Origin: Pratylenchus scribneri
Taxonomy: Eukaryota > Nematoda > Chromadorea > Rhabditida > Pratylenchidae
DNA length: 64,000 bases
Direction of reading: 5' to 3'
NCBI GenBank assembly: GCA_030063045.1
Contig: JAQSEB010000181.1
Span: 558,001 to 622,000, forward strand
Below, piece after piece: positions 53,849-64,000 of the stretch (positions are counted from its first letter, which is position 1; each line of letters opens with the position of its first letter). The notes under the pieces are model-generated. The model saw nothing but the letters and a program-made list of their open reading frames with translations, was not told the origin of the DNA and did not search any database. The position numbers and the translations under genes are program-made.

Positions 53849-55386
53849 ATGTTATGCAACTTTTCTTTGGCCATTCTTTCGATTTTTCTGCTAATTTCGA
53901 TGGCATTGACCAGCCCAATGATTTCCGATGATGAGGAAAATCGAACTTCTTCCATGCAAAAATCCAATAGTCAACTCAACAAAAATATTCAAAATTATTT
54001 TTTTTATTTTTAGCTATCACTTTCGCTGAACCCAATAATTTCGGCAAGAATGAAACTGCAGTAACTTGTTACGATCCGCACCTTGCTGTCATCATCAACA
54101 CCGGCCTCCGCTATTACAGTCATAATATGGGACAATTGGCCAGCTACATTCTTACTCAGGTGCATAATTCATTGGATAAAAATATTTATTTTTTCGAAAA
54201 AAAACTAAAATTGTCGAAAAATAGAAAATTAATGTTAAAATGGTTGATAGATTAATCTTACATTCATAAATCATATGTCGAAATGGATAAGCTGGTCAAG
54301 ACTCAAGAGGCATCGAATGAGATAAATTATTTGTCCATGTTTTGACCAAAATTAAAGGGGGTATTAAACGGTTTTAACTGACTTTGGTTTTTGGTTCGAA
54401 ACAGGGATGGCCATCTCCAAAACCCAAAAACTCGGCATTCGGGTCAAAAAAAACTCGGAAAAAACTCGGCAAAAATTTTCAAAAACTCGGAAAAATCTCG
54501 GCAAAAATTTTCTAAAACTCGTAAAAACTTCGATAAAAATTTTCAAAAACTCGAAAAAAAACTCGGCAAAAATTTTCAAAAACTCGAAAAAAACTCGGCA
54601 AAAAATACGCCACTTATAAAATGTGTTAAAATGCAATATAATATTTTTTTAAAGTTTTTATAGTTCATATTATGACTTAACTTATATATTAGCAATTCTG
54701 GTAGTAAAATAAAATATATTGTATTCTTAAAAATTGTTCTGGAAAAGTAAAAATTTAACCAAATAGTCCGGTATAATAAAATTTTAATAAAAATGGCCTC
54801 GCAGTGAAAAATTTAGTCAAAAATTTAAAAACTCGAGAAACCCAGCATTATTAAAACCTTGGAAGAAAACCTTGACTGAACATCAAAATCAAAACCTCGG
54901 AAAATTCCGAGGTTTCCCTGGTTACCGTTATATAGCATTACTGATTCAAAATTAAGATTAAACATTGGAACCATGTGGTATTTTTGAATCAATTTTTGAC
55001 TATTTAAAAGTTTCCAAATTCACTCCAGTCAAATTTCACTATTCAATTACCTTATTTCAGATGGCTAGTTTTCCTGGCTTTTGGCTGGTCCATGCCGAAA
55101 TGATCAATGGACCTGTGGACAGCATCAAGGCATTGAATGGCAATCGCTGTCCAATGGCGATATTTTCTCGAAGGCGCTTAGTCGTCATGGATGTGAGTTT
55201 TGGATTGGCTGAATCAATTATATATTTAAATCAATCATTTTCACTTTTCAGGCTATTCTCACGACGGTCAAACGTTCGTTATCGTTCTTCAATATTAAAG
55301 AAAACATCAAAATGAATTCTGTGATTGGATTTAGAAAATGCATTTTATTTACTGTTTTTATTAAATATTTGCATTTTCAAGTATAA
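53849..55386 (+). CDS. secreted protein of unknown family
   Basis: Four exons: 53849-53969, 54014-54159, 55061-55192 and 55252-55386, in phase, giving 177 residues. The start opens a signal peptide (LAILSIFLLISMALTS). The mature part has three cysteines (VTCYDPHLAVIINTGLRYY, NGNRCPM and FRKC) and a WLVHAEMINGPVDSI stretch. I do not recognise the family. The donor of exon 1 (A/GTCAAC) is weak and could be wrong. Intron 2 is swollen by an ACTCGG repeat element. Secretion is likely; role unknown. Confidence 0.55.
54403..54920. mobile_element. ACTCGG-repeat element, possibly hAT-like
   Basis: Starts CAGGGATGGCC and ends with the mirror of CAGGGAAACC. The left half repeats AAAACTCGGCAAAAATTTTC about seven times. 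The flanking 8 bp do not match, so the type is uncertain. It is in intron 2 of the secreted-protein gene. Confidence 0.45.
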
Positions 55387-55674
55387 AATATTCTTCAAAT
55401 TATTTTCATCATTTTATGGTTGTTTTCATACATTATTTGGCCTCCCTTTTATGATTCGGATTTTTGTTATCATTTTGATTTTTGCCTGGGGACAAATTTA
55501 AAAAAGAAAGCGGTTTTTTTACTCAAATGGCAATCTCAAAATTTAGTCAAAAGTATTAAATTTAATGTAAAAAGAAATTTTAAAAAAATTTATAAAAAAT
55601 GTAGGATAAGAGAAAAATATATCGATAGAAAACAAAAAAAAATCAATTTCGGGGGATAATATCCTTTTCTGCAA

Positions 55675-55795
55675 ATTCAACATTTTATTTTCTGCAACTT
55701 AAATATTTCCCTTCAAAAAATTAATTTCCCAAATCACACATTCATTCTCCTCCTTTTCCTCCGTAGGCAAAACACTGATGAGACTTGGAAATTAA
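55675..55795 (-). pseudogene. remnant of the last exon of the CxxC secreted family
   Basis: Reads like the end of the gene at 59799-61283: AACATTTTATTTTCTGCAA, AAATATTTCCCTTCAAAAAA and GGCAAAACACTGATGAGAC match the 3' end of that gene. The frame is broken. It is likely the lost end of the neighbour at 55985-56756. Confidence 0.5.
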
Positions 55796-55984
55796 AATTT
55801 TTTAATTAAATATATAAATTTATAAATGGGGGGGGGGCATCAATCAAAATCATAGTTGTATAATTTGTTAACAGAAATGAAAATTTTAAGAAAAACTCTC
55901 TTCAAATTTCGAAAATTCCATGCCTCATATATTTTTCCATAACTTTGTTTTGAATCATTTTTTCTTCTCTTCCATATCCACAAA

Positions 55985-56756
55985 TCACAACGATTTTTTA
56001 CCATTCTCTTCCTCCCCGGTCTCGTTAATTGGATGCAAGGGAAATCTTACCAACAATGGAATATCTATTTCTTTCTTTATTTTTTTCTCCAATACATTAT
56101 GTAGCGCAATTGGTTTGTCATTGTCATCCAGAATTCCATCAAATAATTTATTCGCGTGCCATTGGCATTTTTCACAAATTTCTTTCGCTTTCTTATTCTC
56201 TCTTTCATTCGGGAAATTTTCATTAATATCTTTGCATAATATTCTCACAAAACACAGTGAATTTATACCGTCAGCACCATCACCATTGAGTAGCTTATTT
56301 ACGTTTACAATTTTTTTCAGGCGATCCTAAAAATCCAATAAATAATTAATTTTACATATATAGGTTAAATTTATTATTAAATTATTTTTTGATTATTTTA
56401 ATATCAATTACCGACCGATTCTTCCCATCCCTCATTTCTATTCCCAAGTGATGCAATAAGATTTTTAATTCGCATTGGTGTTGGATTTTGCAAATAATAA
56501 TATAAAATGTTATCATTCTTCAATGCATTCAATTCTTCCTTTAGGTAATTAAATTTTTCTCATCATTCACATAATTTACACAATTCTTAATTTTCAAAAA
56601 ATTGCTGCTAGAGTCATCATTCAGCATGGACTTTAATTTAGATTTAGCTTTCTTCAGCAGAAATTTGTCGTAAATACAATTAATTGGTCCGATTAAATTT
56701 GAAGCTATTAAGGGGAGTAGGAGGATTATGGGAAATTGAAACAATTTTGCATGCAT
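55985..56756 (-). pseudogene. secreted CxxC family, copy A, frameshifted
   Basis: Exon 1 (about 56416-56756) opens with a signal peptide (KLFQFPIILLLPLIAS), and exon 2 is 55985-56326. Copy B at 59799-61283 has the same order: KIKNC, LKEELN.LK, PTP..IKNLI.SL and then CKDINENFPNEREN and EICEKCQWHANKLFDGILD. In copy A the frame breaks near 56560, just before the LKEELN part, giving a stop at 56541-56543. The protein end is also shorter than in B, and a B-like end lies beyond it at 55675-55795. So A looks like a decayed tandem duplicate. Function unknown. Confidence 0.6.
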
Positions 56757-57069
56757 TTTTTTAAATAATTTTTAAAATCTATAAAAAAATATATAAATTT
56801 ATTATTAGCAATTTCGGTAATTAGACATTCCCGGAACCGGAATTGTTCAAATTTTTCCATATATACACATTTACTTAACTACGGATGGATTTATGGCACA
56901 AAGGAAAAAATAGGAATGAATGAATTTGGTGAAAAATTTGGAATATTTTGAAGTGAAATGAATTGTGGTTGCCCGTGTAATTGCCTGGCGCAGTATTATA
57001 TTGGCTATTTTATGGAATCTAGTAATGATGGCACACCCATCGCATTGCGCATCTACTCCCTCCTCTCTG

Positions 57070-57405
57070 CCATTATACTGGGGATTTGGTTTCCGACATT
57101 TGCGTATGAAATGGTTGGGTGCCGATGGTGGTAAAACTGCTGTGGCATTGTTTATAGCATTTTTTAAAGCATAAAATTAACTAAAACATCACATCAAAAG
57201 CTTTGGCCAATGTTGAATATTCACCGAATTATGGCCAAAAAAGTACAATTTTAATTAAACCACCGGTTTTTTGGCCATAACTCGGTGAATATTCAACATT
57301 GGCCAATGCTTTTGATGTCATTTTGTAGCTAATTTTATGTCTTGTTCTAAACAATTCTTGAGCAGTTTACACCAGACCCTTTCGTCCGCAAATGTCATAC
57401 GGATG
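57070..57405. mobile_element. palindromic MITE, second copy
   Basis: Hairpin with ACATCAAAAGCTTTGGCCAA and TGTTGAATATTCACCGA on the left and their near-perfect mirrors on the right (TCGGTGAATATTCAACATTG, GCTTTTGATGT). Same family as 14267-15364. Confidence 0.75.
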
Positions 57406-57798
57406 ATTTAATTTTGGGTTTATTTGGTCTAGCTTTATGCTTTAAAATGCTGAATTTTGCGTTAAGTAAATTCTCTCAATTTTCTGGGTAGATAAATTAT
57501 TTATTATGAATAATTAAAAATATAGGTACTTTGTAAAATTTTCAATTAGTCTATAAAGGAAATATGGTTTAAATTAATTTTGACTCCTTTTTTGCTAGGA
57601 AGCGGCTGTCGTTAAATCAAGGACGCCAAATGAATGATCGATTATCAAAATGAGAGAGCAGAAAAGTGGAAACCAATAATCAACCAATTAAATGGCGACA
57701 TTAAACAATTGGTTTTAAATTTTTCTAAGAAAAGGGAACATTTTGGAGAAAATTGGCTGACGAATAATATGGGAGGATAAAATTATATGGAATAATTG

Positions 57799-58230
57799 CA
57801 GGGTTGCCAGATGGATTTTTACTTTGGGGGGCATTTTGGAAAAAAAAGGGGGCATTTGGGGGGCATTTTCAGTAAAAAAGGGGGCATTTTGGGGGGCATT
57901 TTTAAAAAATGCCAAAAATGCAAAAATTTTTCCAATAATGGCCGCGCAGCGAAAAACTAGACCAAAAATTTGCCGCGCAGCGAAAAATTAGACCAAAAAT
58001 TTGCCGCGCAGCGAAAAATTAGACCAAAAATTTGCCGCGCAGCGAAAAATTAGACCAAAGATTTGCCGCGCAGCGAAAAATTAGACCAAAAAATAATAAA
58101 AAAGGGAAAAAATGACAAAATTTTAAAAAGGGGGCATTTGGGGGGCAACTCGGCTCGGGGGGCAAAAAAGGGGGCAAAATCTCAAAAAGGGGGCAAATGC
58201 CCCCCGTGGGGGGACATTCTGGCAACCCTG
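57799..58230. mobile_element. hAT-like MITE with internal tandem repeats
   Basis: TIR CAGGGTTGCCAGA at both ends with 8-bp direct flanks AATAATTG (57791-57798 and 58231-58238). Inside, TTTGGGGGGCATTTT words and five copies of a 31-bp unit with TTTGCCGCGCAGCGAAAAAT. The GCCGCGCAGCG word also occurs in the element at 14293-15029. Confidence 0.85.
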
Positions 58231-58238
58231 AATAATTG

Positions 58239-59798
58239 GCTAAAATTTGGAAATATAAAAGTCGGTTCTTTTTTCAAAATATTATTTATCGAATGCCGTT
58301 TTCCGAGATCTATGTATCATTCCGAAATTCCGACAGTATAATCAGTATTCCCGTGAGTCGGCAAAAATTCGTGTCCTAGTTTTCTTGTAAATTAACTAAT
58401 TTTTTGGTTAATTAACTATCGGTAAATGTCTCATTCAGTAAAAAGTGGTAGACGTCTTCCTTACCAAACGCGCTAGATTTATCCGTAGGCAATGCCTAGA
58501 GGGGTACTCTATAAGCAGAAAATCCATGAAAAGGTGTTGTTCTCTACGCATAAAACTATGTTTCGTCGGAATCAGGATTTTGACCGGAATCAAAACTCAT
58601 TTTTCAAACCGGAAACAGAATTCGAATTAACTTCCGGAAACCGGTACCGGAACTCGAAAAACTGGAACCGGAATTCAAATTAATTTCCAGAAACCGGAAG
58701 TAGAACCGGGGCACATTTTCAATCCGGAACCGAAACTTTTTAATCCGAAACCGGAACGAACCCAAAAAAAGACAGGAACTTCCTACCACCGTAAATGGAA
58801 CTTCCTTAGAAACCCTACATAAAACCCTCTAAAAAGACTCTTTTGGCCCATGGCATTAGGGCAAACAATTCACAAAAAACGATTCAAAGATTTTTTCACC
58901 ATTGTTGATTTGCAAAGAACTGCCCGAAATGAATTAAAATAAATAAAACTTTATACAAGTTTTAAATAAATCAATATTTATAAAATAAAATAGAACATCT
59001 ATGTGCATTGAATGTGAAATATATTTGTTGAATTAAAATAATAGAAAAAAGCATATATAGAGAAAAAAAATGAAAATTTTAGAAAAAAGTTCGTTTTCAA
59101 AATTCAATGTCATATTTTTCCATAAATTATGTTTTAACTTCTTTTTTCTTCTCTTCCACATCCAAAAATCTTTCAGATTTTTTACCACTTTTTGTCTCAC
59201 TTCCCCTTTTCTGGCGTTGTTTGACTATAGAAGCAGCTTCTACTTTAACAAATTATTATTATTTAAATTGCAAAAAAAGAATGCTTAATTTGCAGAAAAT
59301 GGCGAAAAATAATCATTTCCTTTTAGGTCAATTGGTGGAAATTTGTATTTTTCAACTAGTTCAAGTCGAATTGGAAGTCGTGTTTTAGCTCAAAACTCGG
59401 CATTTTCTCGAGCTTAATTTCCAATTTGATCTTTCGAAAGTAGAGGAGGGATTATCTTTGTCAAAAAAAAATTTGAAAAATTTTACCAAAATTAGCACCA
59501 TAAGGAAAATTTTAATTCAATTTAATTTCATTCAACTCAAGTTCAAATCGAGCTCAATCTCATAGTCAAAATTCTTTAAGATTCCTTTCCTACCTAGCAC
59601 TAATCATAAATCCATGGTTGGCCCTAATTCTAAAACCTATTACGTAGATATGGCCAAATTAAAAAATCAATTTTGGCCTAAAATTTTTCCGTATATTCAA
59701 AGTAGTACAAATTCGGGAAAACAAACCGAGGCAATTTTTGGCCCAAAAATTAAATCGCAAAACTGAAAACCTCGGTTTAAAACCGACTTTTGACCACC
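58239..59798. other. intergenic with simple repeats and a gene fragment
   Basis: 58575-58770 is a patch of AACCGGAA/TTCCGG words. 59050-59215 resembles the 3' end of secreted copy A (CTTCTTTTTTCTTCTCTTCC and GATTTTTTACCACTTTTT), so a third broken copy of that family may lie here. No intact gene. Confidence 0.45.
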
Positions 59799-61283
59799 CT
59801 AAAATTCAACATTTTTTTTCTGCAAATTAAAATATTTCCCTTTAAAAAATTGTTCTTCCAACTCACTGTGATCCTCCTCCTCATCTTCCTCGTTAATTAT
59901 ATGCAAAACACCGAGACCCGGAAATCTTCTCACCGTTGGACTGAGATATTTTCCGGCAAATATTTCATCTATATTTATTTTTTCCTCTTTCTCATCAACA
60001 GAAGTAATTTTATTTTCACCTTTTATTGAATGGCCATTTTGTTTTAAATATTTTTGAATTTCATCCAACTTATGGTTTCCCTGTTGAATTTGCGCGAGGA
60101 ATTTTTCTGCCTCTTTCTTAGTCATTTTTACTTTGATTTGCCCTTGGGCTTTTGTTGCTTTTTTCTCGCTTATTATTTCCCGTAATTCTTGCGCTTTTCT
60201 CGGATTTGTATCAATAAGTCCGGGCACTTTAGGTAGCGAAATTGGTTTGCCATTCTCATCCAAAATTCCTTCGAATAATTCATTTGCTTGGAAATGGCAT
60301 TTTTCACAAATTTCAGTGGCTTTTGTATTCTCTCTTTTTGGGAAATTTTCATTAATATTTTTGCAAAATTTTCTCGCAAAAAATAGTGAATTTAGACCTC
60401 CAGTGCCATCATATAGCTTTTTTAGATTTTCAATTTTGGTCACACGATCCTAAAAATTCAAATAATTAATTTCACATTATGATAGGAATTTGAATTTTAT
60501 AAATTACCATAAATTCTATAATAAAAATCCCTTCTCTAATAAAACCCATTCCTTTAGTGGGTCTCTGAAATTTATAAGCCAATTTCCTCTAGTAGAAGCC
60601 TTTAGTTTACACAAATTAGATCGACAAAAAAATCATCGGCGTAAGAGTAGGCGTAAACACTTCAAAAAATATTTTAAAATATTAAATAATGTTTAAAAAA
60701 TTTCAAAAATATCATTTCCGTGAATTAAAGTCCTCTCCTTTTTTTGTATAAAAATTATGTAGTTTTTTTGGATGAGTAAAAAATTTTTTGGAGTTACCCA
60801 AAATTCTATTTCCAGCCCTTTTTATGCTGATTAGTCAGCGTAATTTGTGTAAATTCAGCCTTACAATTAGAGAGTACTGAAATTGAAATTTTAAAATTTA
60901 AACCCTGGGGTTACTATAGAGAATTTTCGTTATTTGCGGGTGCAATCATTATATAAAAATAAATTCCTCAAATACAAATCAGAGTTTACCTCATTTCCCC
61001 ATCCTTCACCATTCTCGAGTGATTCAATAAGATTTTTAATTTTCAATGGAGTTGGATCACTAAAATAGCTTAACAAATGATCTTTTTTCAACTCATTCAA
61101 TTCTTCCTTCAGATGATTAAATTCTTCCTCGCTCAAATATTTTATACAATTTTTAATTTTCTTAAAATTACTACTCCTTTCCCAACAATTTAGTTTTAAA
61201 ATGCAATCAGTTTCTTCACTTGAAGCTATTAAATGGAGTAGCAGTAGGAGGATTATGGGAATTTGGAAGTATTTTGCAAGCAT
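59799..61283 (-). CDS. secreted CxxC family, copy B
   Basis: Exon 1 (60990-61283) and exon 2 (59799-60449), phase 0, 314 residues. The start at 61281-61283 was chosen over an ATG 13 codons upstream because it opens the signal peptide (YFQIPIILLLLLHLIAS) as in copy A. The mature protein has DCILKLNC near the start, a charged LKEELNELKKD segment, EICEKCHFQANELFEGILDE (CxxC), and a long Lys/Glu-rich tail with an acidic EEDEEEDHSELEE run. I do not recognise the family. It is the intact member of a local duplicate set; the duplication also includes upstream sequence (61715-62060 resembles 56870-57030). Confidence 0.65.
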
Positions 61284-63258
61284 TTCCTTGAAGTTATTTA
61301 AATTTGCAAAAAATATTTTCATATATCATTTTTAATATAAATTGATTAAAAATATATGTTTTATAATATAAATAGATATCTCTAAAATTGAATAATAGCT
61401 AATATTTTACTGCCATGGCCATATATAATATTGGCCATAGAAGACATAGTGGTGGATTTTTAGATAGTTAAAATTACAAAATAGCTGCCTATTTCTTCGT
61501 GAAGTTTGCCAAAATATGTTTCGGGAATGTCAAAACAGGTAACTTTAAATAATGAAATTTTCACTGAAAAAAGTGCCAAAATAGTTCAAGATTTTAAATT
61601 AAGTCAAAAACATGATATATTTACTCGAAAAAAGGTCAAAATTCCGAATCTAAAATCGGCCCGCCATGTCCCGGATTTTGCCGAACTATTTCAGATATTA
61701 TACAAATTTTCCTGACAGATAAGAAAGGATTTTTGGCACACATAAAATTGGAATGAATATGAATGTATTTGGAAAAAAATAATATGAAAAGTGGGGAAAT
61801 AATTTGAATATTTTGGAGTGAAAATTGCGGATTGTGAGTGATTGCCTTTGTCCTTGCCCACCCCCATTATATTGGCTTTTGCCGATCGCATTGCGCGTCT
61901 GCTGATGCCTACCCAATTATTTTCCATTTCTCTGCACCAAAGCGAGCGTTTTTTCTTTCTTTTCCAAATTAGAGGGGAATTTTTTCTTTCCACAAATTTG
62001 GATTCAATATAGCCACACTGCATCCATTCTGTAAAACAGCGTGAACCCAAAATGGATGTGCCATCATGGGACACTCTCATGATATTTTTGGCTTTTTATG
62101 GAATCGGGGAGAGGAAAGGGGAGGAAGACGATTTATGGCCACATCTTCATTCAATCGATTTTATGGCCATTGGGCCAATCAAAGCTTCAAAGAAAGAAGT
62201 GGGGATGACAGATGAGGTTTTGATGTTTTGAATGCTCTGTTTTGGAGTCTTCTGATACCGATGAGAATTAGATGTTACATCGTCCCCATCACAATCCTAT
62301 ACCGTTCCTTTATACATCAAATGAGGGGACTTTAAGTTCCAAACCAGAGGAATGGTACCCAAAGAGGGATAGAAAAGTTGCCTCAACGATGGAAGATGTG
62401 TTTTTGAAGCAAATGTAGAATATTTTATTGAATCTTAAAATGCTTTTTTTTATATTTTATTTATGGGAAATATTGAAAATGGCGAATAGAATAAAACGGT
62501 TTATAACTGTTTATAAATTTTTCCTAAACCAACAAACCTTATACCCATTCGATAGATCTCGACGATATGCACCGTTTGGTAACGATTTGGTTTAGGGCTT
62601 AACCAATTTTTAAGTAGTTTTGAACCAAAAACCATGTAAGGTTAAACGGTTTAAAACTATTAATTTTTGGTCTAAACTCGACAAATTATATACCATTCGA
62701 TGTGTCTTGACGAGCTCTATCCAATTTTGGGTATATGGTTTGGGGGTCTAGAACAAACCACTAAACCGTTATAAGCTTTTCGCCATGTTCAATACTCTTT
62801 TCGACATTTTCAATACTCTATTCGCTAAATTAAATACTATCCTTTTATTTTATGAATAAAAATTATTTTTTGAAAAAGGAAAGAACTTTTCGGACATCCT
62901 AGTATATATATTCTGTGAATTGGACAATAAATCCTTTGTTCTAAATTTTTGGCGCATTTTTCTTATTCAAATTTGTTCGAATTTAATGATAAACTAGTTA
63001 GGGAATTTTTTAAGTTTTATACCTTTTTTTGTTATTTTTGTATTTTTTAAGGGAAAAATTCATCTAAAACTCAATAAAGCCAAAATGGACTATTTGAAGT
63101 TTTGAAACCTTCACGAAAAGTACCTAAAAAGACAGATATTTTGTAATGTTTGCGACCTCTGAAGATCCGATCCTTGGAAATTACCATAATTATGGATGGG
63201 AGGGATATATGTATTGATGGTTGCGGTTTGCCATTGGTTATATTTTTTTATTTTAGAG
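61284..63258. other. intergenic with duplicated flank and foldback
   Basis: 61715-62060 resembles the upstream flank of secreted copy A (GGCAC.AA..., TTGGAATATTTTG-like and TATATTGGCT words). 62480-62785 is a diverged palindrome of the ACCGGTTT family (GGTTTATAACTGTTTATAA; CGATAGATCTCGACGA mirrored by TGTGTCTTGACGAGCTCTAT). No supported gene. Confidence 0.45.
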
Positions 63259-63486
63259 ATGTTCATTATTAGAAATTTGATTTGGTTTTTTCTAATATAT
63301 ATAATTATATTATGTCTAAATCAAAATTCTGTGGAAACAACAATTATTGGGTATTCACCAAATGACTACTTCTGTGGGATGCCTAAAATTAAGCCGAATT
63401 TAAATGAATCTATGGGCGAGATTGGCAATGCCATTCCTCACAGTTGGCCATGGCTTGTTCACATTTGTATCAATGGTTCATATTAA
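63259..63486 (+). CDS. start of a trypsin-like (S1) protease gene
   Basis: An exon with a hydrophobic leader (FIIRNLIWFFLIYIIILC) followed by CGMPKIKPNLN and then EIGNAIPHSWPWLVHI. The second part matches the start of a mature S1 protease, where R-IVGG.A.P.SWPW.V is usual. Here the basic cleavage residue and VGG are changed (MGEIGN), so normal activation may be lost. The frame ends at 63486; a GT at 63475 (AATG/GTTCAT) could be a donor, but no following exon with the catalytic His was found before the window ends. It may be a gene running off the edge or a relic. Confidence 0.5.
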   Translation: MFIIRNLIWFFLIYIIILCLNQNSVETTIIGYSPNDYFCGMPKIKPNLNESMGEIGNAIPHSWPWLVHICINGSY

Positions 63487-64000
63487 TTATTTAAAATAAT
63501 GTCTTAAGGCTGTAAATATTCGAAATGTTCATAAAATTTTTCTTTAAAATTTGAAATTCTAAAGAATGATAGTCAAATTTTGCGGTATTTAGTCAAAATT
63601 TCCACAGAATTGCCAATTGTGGATTTTTGAGACTGCACTAGGAAAAAAATTTAAATAAAGCTCCATCTAGCATTATTGAATAAAATGTTTTGAATATTTT
63701 TGTTATAATTTAATAGAGCAAAAAAAAAATCCAATAAAATTATATAAATTTTGATATAAAAATATTCATTACAATAGTTCATTCATTATAAAGCCAAGTT
63801 AGGACAATTTTTCTGTAATATTTTTAATTAAGAATTATGAATAAATTATTTCAAATTCTTCCAAAAGGATTCATAATGGGTTTTGCTTGTTAAAATTAAA
63901 AGAAGAGACTCTAACAAGGGCATATAATTGTGGCATGGGAAATTGGACAATTCCAGAATTTCCAAGATCTTTAGTCCAGAAAATTTTGGAAATACTGTTT
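63487..64000. other. AT-rich end of window
   Basis: No clear gene. The last 100 bases are open in one frame (AYNCGMGNWTIPEFPRSL...) and could start an exon that continues outside. Confidence 0.3.

Noticed and set aside
54403..54920. 8-bp target du­plication for the ACTCGG element
   Set aside because: The flanking bases differ (GTTCGAAA versus GTTACCGT), so hAT membership is left open.
1..64000. tRNA and rRNA genes
   Set aside because: I searched by eye for B-box-like GGTTCGA words (for example near 20235 and 54395) but none had a matching A box or cloverleaf; no rRNA-like sequence was seen. A tRNAscan or Infernal run would settle it.

Overview
The window looks like a chromosome piece from a nematode, probably a plant-parasitic tylenchid. 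The genes carry many short AT-rich introns with GT...AG borders. There is a seven-transmembrane receptor of the nematode-only Srg type, a Bel/Pao retroelement with a phlebovirus-like envelope of the kind known from Caenorhabditis Cer elements, a SPRY-domain gene, and an FN3-GH28 pectinase of bacterial type split by introns. I cannot name the species. All gene models were built by eye from splice signals and reading-phase agreement; none was tested against transcripts or databases.

Layout. 1-1.6 kb: 3' part of a superfamily 1 (UPF1/Dna2-like) helicase gene. 3.1-4.1 kb: SPRY gene broken by an in-frame stop. 4.8-5.3 kb: small two-exon gene, minus strand. 6.0-7.7 kb: decayed Mutator-like element with repeat-rich terminal inverted repeats (TIRs) around a zinc-finger/SWIM gene that has lost its DDE core. 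8.6-11.7 kb: five-exon gene with an acidic repeat tail, whose coding sequence is split by a short element with an 8-bp target duplication (TSD). 13.7-17.0 kb: intact six-exon Srg receptor. 17.4-24.1 kb: two divergent, related genes, each with a signal peptide, an NLS-like linker and C2H2 zinc fingers. 25.7-30.0 kb: FN3 plus GH28 exo-polygalacturonase gene that lacks its catalytic centre and is cut off by a fresh Bel/Pao insertion. 30.2-40.7 kb: complete-looking Bel/Pao element with identical-looking LTRs, one gag-pol-env reading frame and a YADN polymerase motif. 41.8-42.9 kb: HMG-box gene. 43-52.5 kb: an unusual virus-like block with a protein-primed type B DNA polymerase, an intronless TATA-binding protein, two F-box-like genes plus a fragment of a third, a shared upstream module and blocks of simple tandem repeats. 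53.8-55.4 kb: secreted protein gene. 56-61.3 kb: two tandem secreted paralogues, one frameshifted. 63.3-63.5 kb: start of a trypsin-like protease gene.

The spaces between and inside genes are full of short non-autonomous DNA elements. Four have clear 8-bp target duplications (hAT-like), one has a TA duplication (Tc1/mariner-like), and several are long foldbacks. Many sit in introns and some break genes.

The most interesting region is 43-52.5 kb. A Polinton/virus-type polymerase and a TBP that keeps all four DNA-bending phenylalanines lie head to head, and the polymerase and both F-box-like genes share a similar upstream module. This suggests an integrated virus-like element with its own transcription-initiation factor and F-box cargo. 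No integrase, capsid, ATPase or TIRs are visible, so it is either a fragment or something unlike a standard Maverick.
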